Below, one piece after another: positions 7,619-16,720 of a DNA stretch of 64,000 bases (the stretch's first letter is position 1; each line of letters opens with the position of its first letter). The DNA is from Balneolaceae bacterium (GTDB lineage: Bacteria > Bacteroidota > Rhodothermia > Balneolales > Balneolaceae). The position numbers and the translations under genes are program-made. The DNA lies in contig VEMX01000014.1 of assembly GCA_009711805.1 (NCBI GenBank), positions 100,148 to 164,147 on the forward strand. Direction: 5' to 3'. The notes beneath the pieces were generated by a model, which ran no database searches, was not told the origin of the DNA, and saw only the letters and a list, made by a program, of their open reading frames with translations.

Positions 7619-10150
7619 CTACTTCTGAATCGAATTTGCCCGAAACATCATATCCGCTGCTTGCAGGATTTTCATCCTTAATTGTTTGTTGTAGTCGGGG
7701 CGTTTAGCAAGGAAATCCCGAACGGTTTGCACGGCGGTATCCGAAGCGTAGTTTCCTAAAGTGGTATCCAGCCAGCGCTTTGGGAAAAAGATATCGCCGG
7801 TAACCTGTATTTCCTGCAATAGTTCCAGGCTGGGCAGAATGTATTTCTCAGATTGTTGCACCCGCAAGGGATGGTGGAGATAGCCGATAGCGCCCAGCAC
7901 CCAGGATTCGATTTGTCGGTTTTCTTCTTTCTTCAGGGAAGCAAAAAACACATCTCTGATTTGTTGATTGGGCGAAAGAGCAGGGATAATAAACTCAAAC
8001 CTTCGTAACCGGTCGGGGTTTTCGATACGCTCTTTCTGATTATTGAGGATGTCCCCGGCAATAGATGGATTTTTTATGGCAAGATCTCCGGCCATACTGA
8101 TATAATCCCGCTCAGATAAATTCAACCCTTTCGGTTTCAAGTCTTCATTCCAGACATCATATACTTTTTTGAGGGCATCCTCCGACAAAGCAATATTCCT
8201 GAAAGCGTTGAAGAAAGTTTTCTTTTTGCTGTTTTCTTCTTGTCGAAGCATCTGTTCCCACAAGATAGTTTCGAGTTCAGAAGTTCGTTCCATACGTTGT
8301 GCTTCTGTAAATAATCTCCAATAAATAGTTTGTAGTTGTCCAAGAGCCCGGCTCAGAAGAAGCTGATTTTCTTCCTTTTGAATGATGGCAAGCAGTTCTG
8401 TATAGTAATTGGCAGGCTGGACATCATTACCTTCCAGCATATTCTCATATAGGTTGATGAGTTCCGTTCCGCGTGCCACTTCATCCAGTTGCTCCCAGGC
8501 TGAAAGATTGTGAATGTTTGATGGAAACAGGCCATACCCATAGCCATTAGCATTATAGATGGTACGATCTGTGGGGGTGAATTCGAGTGGAGTCTCTGTT
8601 CGTTCTGTTGTAATAGCGTGAGACTCAAAATCACTATTATCGCTGCTAAGCAGGGTAAATTTCTGCGGCCAGATACGATGGTCTCCTTTCGGGTCATTTT
8701 GCTTAAGTACAGCGTAATTACCGGTATCTGATGCAATGTTGAAGTGAGGACGTCCCGGGGTGTTCACCCACACCTGACTCCACGATTTCAGGTCATAATC
8801 TGATTTTTTGTCCAGGATGGAAATGAGGTCGGGCCAGGTGGCATTTTTAAAAGAATAAGTACTCAGATATTTCTGCAAGCCCTCTCTAAAGGTGTCTTCC
8901 CCCACCAGCAGCTCCAGCTGCCGCATCATAATGGGAGCTTTGTTATAGATGATAGCTCCATACATTTGTCCGGCTTCATTCAGGTTGTCCAGCTTTTGGC
9001 GGATGGAATTGGCTCCTTCTGTCCGGTCTACCGAATAGGAACTTGGATAGTGGCGGAGCAGGAAATTCAATTCATGGTTAATATCCGGAAAATTGGGGTT
9101 CATAATCTTGGCGGCCATGAAATTGGCAAATACTTCTTTGGTCCACACATCATTAAACCACTCCATGGTAACCAGGTCGCCAAACCACATGTGTGCCGTT
9201 TCGTGCGCAATTAAACTGGCCCGGCTCAGTAATTGAGATTCGGAAGGATCTTCTTCCAAAAACAAAGCAGATGCCCGGTATTGTATAGCTCCTACATGTT
9301 CCATTCCTCCATACTGAAAGGTGGGAATAAGGGCGAAGTCAAACTTTTGGAAGGGGTAGTCGATCCCGGTGTATTCTTCCAGCCACTGTAATGATGCAGC
9401 ATGAAGTTGGAATATGTCGTCAATATTCCGTTCTGCTTTTTCAGTGTCAGTTTCGCGGTGCAGCATGGTCATCTCAATACCATCAACTGTTTGGGTTATC
9501 GACTCAAAATCCCCGACTGCAAAGGAGAACAGGTAGGAGCTGATGAGGTCTGATGGGGAGAAGTCCAGGACTTTGGTAGAGTCTTTAGGTGTTTCAGAAG
9601 CCAGGGGCGCATTGGATATCGCATTCCAGGAGTGGGGAATTTCGAGGGTCAGGTCATAGGTAGCTTTTAAGTCTGGCTGATCGAATAAGGGAAAAGCGGT
9701 TCGGGCACGATCCGGGACAAAGAGTGTATAGAGATATTCAGGATTTCGATTTAAGGAAGTTTCACCTGCCGTAAATTCAATCTCAATGATATTTTCCCCC
9801 AATACTAAAAAGTCAGAAGGCAAGATGAGATGTTCTTGCTCAAATTGTATATCCACAGGAGTATCATTAATTGCCAGTGAAATTAAATGCTCCCTGCCTT
9901 CTCGAAAATCAAGGGGGATGTCTGTGGTATTATCATCTATTTTGAAAGACAGGGTTTCGCGAGCCTCAATGGGGGTATTTGGGTCTTCGGCTATGTTGAA
10001 ATATAAGTCGTACTTAATATCCGAAATCACGGATGTTCTAAACTGAGCCAGGGAAAGGGAAACACCGGTTTCCATTTTTGGAGATTCATTTTGGGTACAG
10101 GATGTTAACATCATAATCAGGGCTGCCAAAAAAAGAGCGTATATTTTCAT
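7619..10150 (-). CDS. M1-family zinc aminopeptidase, lipoprotein
   Basis: An 843-residue gluzincin. ATG at 10150 gives a lipoprotein signal ending LTSC (Cys near residue 19), so the enzyme is probably anchored in the envelope. The exopeptidase motif is GGMEH (about 281-285), and zinc is held by HETAH (316-320) plus E339, an HEXXH-X18-E arrangement. The proton-donor Tyr lies in GAIIYNKAPIMMRQLE. A second, alpha-helical half (from about 500) fits the ERAP1-like C-terminal domain. It would remove N-terminal residues from peptides in the periplasm or at the surface. The open frame begins at 10195, but the upstream residues do not resemble a signal. Neighbours are on either side without operon-like spacing. 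Confidence 0.9.
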   Translation of the reverse strand: MKIYALFLAALIMMLTSCTQNESPKMETGVSLSLAQFRTSVISDIKYDLYFNIAEDPNTPIEARETLSFKIDDNTTDIPLDFREGREHLISLAINDTPVDIQFEQEHLILPSDFLVLGENIIEIEFTAGETSLNRNPEYLYTLFVPDRARTAFPLFDQPDLKATYDLTLEIPHSWNAISNAPLASETPKDSTKVLDFSPSDLISSYLFSFAVGDFESITQTVDGIEMTMLHRETDTEKAERNIDDIFQLHAASLQWLEEYTGIDYPFQKFDFALIPTFQYGGMEHVGAIQYRASALFLEEDPSESQLLSRASLIAHETAHMWFGDLVTMEWFNDVWTKEVFANFMAAKIMNPNFPDINHELNFLLRHYPSSYSVDRTEGANSIRQKLDNLNEAGQMYGAIIYNKAPIMMRQLELLVGEDTFREGLQKYLSTYSFKNATWPDLISILDKKSDYDLKSWSQVWVNTPGRPHFNIASDTGNYAVLKQNDPKGDHRIWPQKFTLLSSDNSDFESHAITTERTETPLEFTPTDRTIYNANGYGYGLFPSNIHNLSAWEQLDEVARGTELINLYENMLEGNDVQPANYYTELLAIIQKEENQLLLSRALGQLQTIYWRLFTEAQRMERTSELETILWEQMLRQEENSKKKTFFNAFRNIALSEDALKKVYDVWNEDLKPKGLNLSERDYISMAGDLAIKNPSIAGDILNNQKERIENPDRLRRFEFIIPALSPNQQIRDVFFASLKKEENRQIESWVLGAIGYLHHPLRVQQSEKYILPSLELLQEIQVTGDIFFPKRWLDTTLGNYASDTAVQTVRDFLAKRPDYNKQLRMKILQAADMMFRANSIQK

Positions 10151-10291
10151 AAAAATAACGATTGCGGAATTGTTGAACCATGAAGGTACTAACAATTATG
10201 GATTAGTCAATCGGGAAATGAATCTCTATGGCAGCTTGTAATACTACAGGAATTTATTTGGCAGATTCGCATCCTGGTTTAATATCCGCAT

Positions 10292-12235
10292 TCAGTCCTG
10301 TTTCTGCGAAGTATCCACAATGGTGAAATTAACAGATTTTTTTATGGTTTCACCAGATTGGCTGTCGGTGAACTCAATGACCAGTTCATAGTCACCTGGT
10401 TCGCGGTCCACAAGATCAATCTCCAGGGTTTCCTGAATCTGAGAGTCATAGTCATCCAGATTCACGCTAATCCGGTTTACCTCTTGTTTGGTAAATAGTT
10501 TTTTCAGGAATCCCTTTCTTCTTTGTACATAAAACTCCACTTCCATTTTGGAGATGCCTGATTCATTCGTTTCCAGGTTTATCGCCTGGAAGTGCATAAA
10601 CAAATTGGTGGAATCCGGGATGTCTTCGTTTATGGATACAGTGAAAGGTATTTCATCATCCCATTGACTGGAACTGGTTTGGTAGCCAATAATAATGTCA
10701 GAGAGGGTAAATTCGGTGGGGGTACCTGGTGTGCGGTTTTCTTCTGAAGAAACAGATCCCCGGGCTCTTAATGATGCCGGCAGTATTCGGCTATCATCTC
10801 GCCCGGTAGCTTCCTGGTCATAAAGTTGGGCAGAATATGTAAAGGATAAATCAGCATCGGTAGCGGGAATGTTAAAAATAGACTGTGCGGGGTGGAGCAT
10901 TCCTTCATTATTGAAGGGAATTAGAGGAATGTGATTAGTTGACGGAATGGCTTCATCCCCAAAGTTGGTAACAGAGATATTGTGATTGAGGTGATACCTG
11001 TCCAGGTTTTCTGTTTGGTCCCTGGCCAGGGTATAAAGTATTTCCGGCTGGGGAAAACTATTCATGACAGCAAGGTAGTAGGGGGTGTTATTTTTATCAT
11101 ACAAGAGATATTGTTGACTTTCTACATCAATTGGAATCAGGTTTTGTAAATGAGTAGAGTGTTGGACAGGTGCTGTTCGCTCAATTTGTCTCAGCTCATG
11201 TTTATATATTGTACTTTGTGCATTAACCCAGGAAGCTTTGATAGAGGGAATATTCTTTTCTACCAGATGGAAAAAATCTGCGAATGAAGTATGATACATC
11301 ATGAGCTGTTTAGAATAAGAATACAATAATAAAGCCCCAGGAGAAGGTCTTTTTTTATATTTTTTACCGTATTTTTTTCTGTAAGCAGATTTAGGTACAA
11401 AATCACTGATGGAGCTTATGGCAGTAAATTGACGCTTTATCGCCGATTGCCCAAATATTTTTACCAGCGAGAGGCCTTTTGTTAAATTTAAATATACCCA
11501 TATCTCAAATTCTGGTTCATAATAGCTATGGAGAGCTTTGTATAGGATACTGTCTATTACGGAACTATTTTTTAATAAGTCTCCCATTAATTCTCTGGCT
11601 TTGCGTTTCATCAGAACTTCATCAAAATCCAGAAATCCGCTATCTATAAAGTCAGGTTTTCCATAACGTAAGTATACCAATGTCCGATCGTCTGTCCCAA
11701 ATACAGTATTGTCATTACGGCTAAAGTGTGTTTTTGAATATGCAATGCGTTCCCCGTGTTCGATGAGCCGTTCATTCTCCAGCGTTTCGGGGGTGGGGTC
11801 CAGGCTTTCCCAGTGTGATAAGACAATACCGGCGGCTTTGTATGGGTCTTTTTTGGCAATTCTTTCTATGTCTTTAAACCTATTTTTATCGAATACCGGA
11901 GCCAATTTCTGAATTTCTTCGAGTAGGTATTCCCGGTATTCATCAGTGCCACGAGAGCTAAGTGACCAATAGTATATTTTTGTAGCTGTATGATAAAGGT
12001 GACTTAATTTGTGTTTCCCAACCGCCTGTATTACAGCCGTGCCAATACGAGGATCAATATTACGAGGGGAATCAATGGCATGGTAGGCTTTTATCCAATA
12101 GGTGAGAGCGGCATTGACATTACCGCTCTGATATAATTGCAATCCGGTATTGTAATAATGATCGTCGGCAGGGGGATCCGAAAAAGCATATGTGGATATT
12201 GAGAATAAAAAAATGGCAATAAGTAAAAAAAGCAC
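10292..12235 (-). CDS. GWxTD-like secreted protein, paralogue 1 (start probably frameshifted)
   Basis: First (most diverged) of three tandem paralogues. It has an N-terminal TPR-like helix pair (YYNTGLQLYQSGNVNAALTY), a middle LVYLRYGKPDFID and FEIWVYLNL, which recall GWxTD-domain proteins of Bacteroidetes and related phyla, and a C-terminal beta-rich domain (LSDIIIGYQ, NLFMHFQAINL, PGDYELVIEFTD). The frame opens with GTG at 12235 directly after an in-frame TAA and yields a signal peptide without basic residues. An ATG at 12249 in another frame gives MKASKCFF; adding one base to the 7-A run at 12225-12231 joins it to LLIAIFLFSIS, a normal signal peptide. Function unknown. Confidence 0.7.
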   Translation of the reverse strand: MLFLLIAIFLFSISTYAFSDPPADDHYYNTGLQLYQSGNVNAALTYWIKAYHAIDSPRNIDPRIGTAVIQAVGKHKLSHLYHTATKIYYWSLSSRGTDEYREYLLEEIQKLAPVFDKNRFKDIERIAKKDPYKAAGIVLSHWESLDPTPETLENERLIEHGERIAYSKTHFSRNDNTVFGTDDRTLVYLRYGKPDFIDSGFLDFDEVLMKRKARELMGDLLKNSSVIDSILYKALHSYYEPEFEIWVYLNLTKGLSLVKIFGQSAIKRQFTAISSISDFVPKSAYRKKYGKKYKKRPSPGALLLYSYSKQLMMYHTSFADFFHLVEKNIPSIKASWVNAQSTIYKHELRQIERTAPVQHSTHLQNLIPIDVESQQYLLYDKNNTPYYLAVMNSFPQPEILYTLARDQTENLDRYHLNHNISVTNFGDEAIPSTNHIPLIPFNNEGMLHPAQSIFNIPATDADLSFTYSAQLYDQEATGRDDSRILPASLRARGSVSSEENRTPGTPTEFTLSDIIIGYQTSSSQWDDEIPFTVSINEDIPDSTNLFMHFQAINLETNESGISKMEVEFYVQRRKGFLKKLFTKQEVNRISVNLDDYDSQIQETLEIDLVDREPGDYELVIEFTDSQSGETIKKSVNFTIVDTSQKQD

Positions 12236-12399
12236 TTAGAAGCTTTCATATCCCGAATGTAAGTTATAAGACCATCATAAATAGATAGATAAAAAACAGG
12301 TATTGCTATAACATGAATATGCGATAAGGATTGCTTTTGAGAAATATTTTCCAACCTGAGTTCAGGTAATAAATAGCCACAAAATTTTTAAAATGCCTT

Positions 12400-14394
12400 T
12401 TAAGGACGGTTTTTTGCTTCTTTAATCGCGAAGGTTATTTCTTTGGATAATGTATTTTCAGTCTGTAAGTCTGTGGCTTCAATAACCAGTACGTATTCCC
12501 CCGGTTCGCGGTTGGCCAGTTCAACTTCCAGGGTTTCCTCAATCTGATTGGAGTAGTCATCCAGGGTTATACTAATTCGGTTTTGGTCTTTCTTACCAAA
12601 CAGTTTCTTTAGTCCTCCCTTTTTGTCTTTAACATAAAATTCAACTTTCATTTGAGAGATATCGGATTCATTCGGCTGTAGGTTTATTGCCTGGAAGTGC
12701 ATAAACAAGTTGGTGGAATCCGGGATATTTCCATCCAGAGAGACCGTGAAGGGAATGTCTTCTTCCCACTGTAGAGAATCGGTTTGGTAGCCGATCAAAA
12801 TATCTGAAAGAGTAAAGGCAGTGGGGGGAGTCGGCTTGCGTGTTTCTTCGGAAGTTACCGATCCCTTTGCTTTCAGAGAGGCTGGTAATACACGCCCAGA
12901 GGCCATTCCAGAGGTTTCATCATCATAGAGCTGGGCTGAATAGGTAAATGACAAGTCTGCTTCCGGAATAGGAATCCTGAAGATGGATTGAGCTGGATGA
13001 AGTATCCCGTCGTTTTCAAAAGGAATGTTAGGAGCGTGGCTGACGGGAGGGATTTCTTCGCCTCCATAACTGGTAACCGAGAGGTTGTGATTAAGGCGAT
13101 ATCGATTTACATCTTCGACTCCATTTTCACTAATCAGGTATAGCAGCTCCGCCTGGGGATAACTGTTCATCACCGACAGGTAATAGGGTTGATTGCGTTC
13201 GTTGTAAAAAAGATACTGATGATGCTCAACATCAAATGGTGTTAGATTATCCTGGTGAGATGATTTTTGGGTTGGCCCAGTCTGTTCAACTCTCCGCCGC
13301 TGGCGTACCAAATCATGTTTTTGTGCCATTGTCCATGATGAGGATACATGGGGACCATCTATACTGAAACTTTTTTTTAGGTTGTGAAACATCTCGGCGA
13401 AGGTAGAATGATACGTCATTAACTGGCGGGTATATGTAAGAAGAAGAAGAGTGCCCGCACTTAACCATTTTTTCTTGATAAATCCCGGCCCTTGGGATAT
13501 TTCATACTGGATGGCCCGGCCTTTTGAAAAAGCTCCGTTGGGAACAAAATCACGCAGAGATTCAATTTGAGCAAATTTGTTTCTTGTGTAAGATTCTCCA
13601 AATATTTTAACTATCGTGCCCGATTCAGTAAGGTGTTGATACAGCCATATTTCATATTCCATTTCCCGGTAAAACTTGATGGCTTGTTCCATCACTTTTT
13701 CAGTATCCTGGATTTTATCCATTAGATCCATTTGATATAAAGCCTCACTAGCCATCGACTTCATAGCATGTTCGTCAAACCTGAGGATATCGGTGTAGAC
13801 AATGTCCGGCTTTCCATATCTGAGATAGGTTAAGGTACGGTCATCGGTTTCATATACCGTATTATCGTTACGGGTGAAGTTCTTTTTGGCATAGGCAATA
13901 CGTTCCCCGTGCTCAATGAGCCGTTCATTCTCCGGGGTTTCGGGAGTGGGATCCAGGCTTTTCCAGTGTGATAAGACAATACCGGCGGCTTTATACGGAT
14001 CTTTCTTGGCAGTTTTATCCACATCTTTAAACCGGCTTCTGTCAAATACAGAGGCAGATTTTTGAATTTCTCTTCGTAGATATTCTTCATATTCACCCGT
14101 ACCCCGCGATTTCAATGACCAATAAAATATGTTGGTAGCAATAGGGTATAGGTGTACCAGTTTATATTCTGAAACCGCCTGTACAAAAGCGGTGCCAATT
14201 CTGGGATCAATTTGTTGTTCACTTGTTGTAGATTTATATGCACTGGCCCAAACCTGGAGAGCTCCGTTTATGTTACCGGCAACGTACAGATCCATTCCGG
14301 CGGTATAAGGATCTGTTTTTTGCAGGGTGTTTGAGAAGGAAAACACTGGATTAAAAAGAAAGACAAACAGTAGAAGGTGTTTAATATAGTTCAT
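12400..14394 (-). CDS. GWxTD-like secreted protein, paralogue 2
   Basis: A 664-residue protein with Sec signal peptide MNYIKHLLLFVFLFNPVFSF. Order of parts: TPR-like N-terminus (AGMDLYVAGNINGALQVWAS), helical region to about 170, GWxTD-like core (LTYLRYGKPDIV, EYEIWLYQHL), then a proline-poor linker and a beta-sandwich C-terminus (LSDILIGYQTDS, NLFMHFQAINL, PGEYVLVIEATD). Residues 15 to 155 are identical to paralogue 3 while the centre has diverged strongly, which points to gene conversion or a recent partial duplication. It sits 135 bp from paralogue 3 and 165 bp from paralogue 1, all on the minus strand. No catalytic motif was recognised; an envelope-exposed structural or binding role is a guess. 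Confidence 0.72.
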   Translation of the reverse strand: MNYIKHLLLFVFLFNPVFSFSNTLQKTDPYTAGMDLYVAGNINGALQVWASAYKSTTSEQQIDPRIGTAFVQAVSEYKLVHLYPIATNIFYWSLKSRGTGEYEEYLRREIQKSASVFDRSRFKDVDKTAKKDPYKAAGIVLSHWKSLDPTPETPENERLIEHGERIAYAKKNFTRNDNTVYETDDRTLTYLRYGKPDIVYTDILRFDEHAMKSMASEALYQMDLMDKIQDTEKVMEQAIKFYREMEYEIWLYQHLTESGTIVKIFGESYTRNKFAQIESLRDFVPNGAFSKGRAIQYEISQGPGFIKKKWLSAGTLLLLTYTRQLMTYHSTFAEMFHNLKKSFSIDGPHVSSSWTMAQKHDLVRQRRRVEQTGPTQKSSHQDNLTPFDVEHHQYLFYNERNQPYYLSVMNSYPQAELLYLISENGVEDVNRYRLNHNLSVTSYGGEEIPPVSHAPNIPFENDGILHPAQSIFRIPIPEADLSFTYSAQLYDDETSGMASGRVLPASLKAKGSVTSEETRKPTPPTAFTLSDILIGYQTDSLQWEEDIPFTVSLDGNIPDSTNLFMHFQAINLQPNESDISQMKVEFYVKDKKGGLKKLFGKKDQNRISITLDDYSNQIEETLEVELANREPGEYVLVIEATDLQTENTLSKEITFAIKEAKNRP

Positions 14395-14529
14395 AAGATC
14401 GACCCATTTTATTTACACTGACTATAATAAATACCAATACCTTATGCAAGAAATGGGATTTGGTAAGTGTAAGTGAAATTCTCGATATCAGTCAGTATTT
14501 CACAAAGAGAAATAGATTTTCAATCTTTT

Positions 14530-16551
14530 CTACGGTTCTACAATAGAAAATGGGATGATCTTCGAAATAGAGTTCCCGCTCCCCAGATCAGTAGCTTCAA
14601 TAACCAGTTCATACTTCCCGGGCTCCCGGTCAGCCAGTTCAACTTCCAGGGTTTCCTCAATTTGATCGGAGTAGTCTTCCAGGGTCACACTAATTCGGTT
14701 TTGGTCTTTTTTCCCGAATAGTTTCTTCAAGAATCCACCCCTTTCTTTTACATAGAACTCAACTTTCATTTGTGAGATATTGGATTCATTCGGCTGTAGG
14801 TTTATCACCTGGAAGTGCATAAACAAGTTGGTTGAGTCTGGGATATTTCCATCAAGAGATACTAAAAAAGGAATGTCTTCTTCCCACTGTAGTGAGTCAG
14901 TTTGATAGCCAATCAGGATATCAGATAGGGCAAAAGCTGAAGGGGATTCCGGTTTTTGTGATTCTTCGGAAGTTGCCATTCCACTTGCTTTCAGCGAGGC
15001 GGGTAGTACACGTCCTTTCCTCATACCGGATGCTTCCTGATCATAAACCTGAGCAGAGTACGTAAGCGATAAATTTGATTCAGGAACTGGAATTTTGAAA
15101 ATGGATTGGGCCGGATGCAGTATCCCGTCGTTTTCAAAAGGAATGGTAGGAGCGTGGCTGACCGAAGGAACTTCCTCGCCTCCATAACTGGTAACCGAGA
15201 GATTGTGATTAAGGCGATACCTGTTTACATCTTCAACCTCATTTTTACTAATCAGGTACAGTAGCTCCGCTTGGGGATAACTGTTCATAACCGACAGGTA
15301 ATAGGGCTGGTTGTGTTCATTATAAAAAAGATACTGATGGCTGTTTACCTCAAGTGGTCTAAGTTCATTGAGATGTAAAGAACGCTGATCGGGAGCAGTT
15401 TGAAGGACCCGTTCTCTTTGCATACTTAAAACACTCTTTTGAGACGAAATCCAGGAAGGGCTCACATTGGGCCCATTCATTCCAAAGCTTTTCTTAAGGT
15501 TAAGGAAGAGGCTTTCGAAGGTTGTATGATAGACCATTAATTGGCGGGTGTATGAGAGTAAAAGCAAAGTGCCGGGACTTAGATGTTTTTTCTTTGCGAT
15601 TGTAGAGTTTGGTTCACCTCTGCCAGTTCCGGCTTCTACTTTTGGTCCCCATACAAGGTTATAGTGAGAAGAACGTGATTTCATAAAGGCAGATTTAGGA
15701 ACAAAGTCTGTAAGGGATTCTATCTCACCAAATGTTCTTTTGTGATACGATTCTCCAAACATTTTAATAACATAACCGGCCTTGGTAAGGTTTTTATATA
15801 ACCAAAGTTCATACTTGGGCTCTTTATAAAATATCATTGTATTTGATATTAAAGAATCAACTTTGTCGATCCTATCGAGTGCTGGAACTTGAGTCATAGC
15901 CTCATTGGCCATTGATTTCATATTATGTTCATTAAATTCCAGGGTACCTTTATGGAGCAAATCAGGGGCACCGTACCTGAGATAAGTCCAGGATCTTTCA
16001 TCGGTATCAAATACCGTATTGTCATTTTCGGTAAAATGCTTTTTTATGTAAGCAATACGTTCCCCATGCTCGATGAGCCGTTCATTTTCGGGGGTTTCGG
16101 GAGTGGGATCCAGGCTTTTCCAGTGTGATAAGACAATACCGGCGGCTTTATACGGATCTTTCTTGGCAGTTTTATCCACATCTTTAAACCGGCTTCTGTC
16201 AAATACAGAGGCAGATTTTTGAATTTCTCTTCGTAGATATTCTTCATATTCACCCGTACCCCGCGATTTCAATGACCAATAAAATATGTTGGTAGCAATA
16301 GGGTATAGGTGTACCAGTTTATATTCTGAAACCGCCTGTACAAAAGCGGTGCCAATTCTGGGATCAATTTGTTGTTCACTTGTTGTAGATTTATATGCAC
16401 TGGCCCAAACCTGGAGAGCTCCGTTTATGTTACCGGCAACGTACAGATCCATTCCGGCGGTATAAGGATCTGTTTTTTGCAGGGTGTTTGAGAAGGAAAA
16501 CACTGGATTAAAGAGAAAGACAAGTAGCAGAAGATGTTTAATGTAGTTCAT
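14530..16551 (-). CDS. GWxTD-like secreted protein, paralogue 3
   Basis: A 673-residue paralogue with the same architecture: signal peptide, TPR-like start, core with TYLRYGAPDLLHKG and YELWLYKNL, and C-terminal beta domain with LSDILIGYQTDS and PGKYELVIEATD. It is the first gene transcribed of the three. Its 5' 422 bp (16091-16512) show no difference by eye from 13934-14355 in paralogue 2. The 60 bp upstream of the two ATGs are also similar, including CTGACTATAATAAAT (forward strand), so both may carry their own promoter. The middle third is unrelated enough to suggest different ligands. Function unknown. Confidence 0.72.
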   Translation of the reverse strand: MNYIKHLLLLVFLFNPVFSFSNTLQKTDPYTAGMDLYVAGNINGALQVWASAYKSTTSEQQIDPRIGTAFVQAVSEYKLVHLYPIATNIFYWSLKSRGTGEYEEYLRREIQKSASVFDRSRFKDVDKTAKKDPYKAAGIVLSHWKSLDPTPETPENERLIEHGERIAYIKKHFTENDNTVFDTDERSWTYLRYGAPDLLHKGTLEFNEHNMKSMANEAMTQVPALDRIDKVDSLISNTMIFYKEPKYELWLYKNLTKAGYVIKMFGESYHKRTFGEIESLTDFVPKSAFMKSRSSHYNLVWGPKVEAGTGRGEPNSTIAKKKHLSPGTLLLLSYTRQLMVYHTTFESLFLNLKKSFGMNGPNVSPSWISSQKSVLSMQRERVLQTAPDQRSLHLNELRPLEVNSHQYLFYNEHNQPYYLSVMNSYPQAELLYLISKNEVEDVNRYRLNHNLSVTSYGGEEVPSVSHAPTIPFENDGILHPAQSIFKIPVPESNLSLTYSAQVYDQEASGMRKGRVLPASLKASGMATSEESQKPESPSAFALSDILIGYQTDSLQWEEDIPFLVSLDGNIPDSTNLFMHFQVINLQPNESNISQMKVEFYVKERGGFLKKLFGKKDQNRISVTLEDYSDQIEETLEVELADREPGKYELVIEATDLGSGNSISKIIPFSIVEP

Positions 16552-16661
16552 CAGATCGACCTACAATGTTTATACTGACTATAATAAATGCCTATACCTA
16601 ATGCAAGGTATAGGGTTCAATAAGTTCAGCACTTATGATCTAAGTAAGCAGTAGCAGAAAT

Positions 16662-16691
16662 AAAAAAGCTCCAATACCTAAGTATCGGAGC
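16662..16691 (-). terminator. Intrinsic terminator of the ALDH gene
   Basis: On the minus strand GCTCCGATAC - TTAG - GTATTGGAGC is followed by TTTTTT: a 10-bp stem with one G-U pair, a 4-base loop and a T run, 30 bp after the dehydrogenase stop codon. Confidence 0.9.
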
Positions 16692-16720
16692 AACTACACT
16701 TAATTCAGCTTTATCTTTAT

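Noticed and set aside
12091..12354. 87-codon minus-strand frame
   Set aside because: It is the out-of-frame start of the first GWxTD-like gene; only its MKASKCFF part matters, for the frameshift hypothesis.
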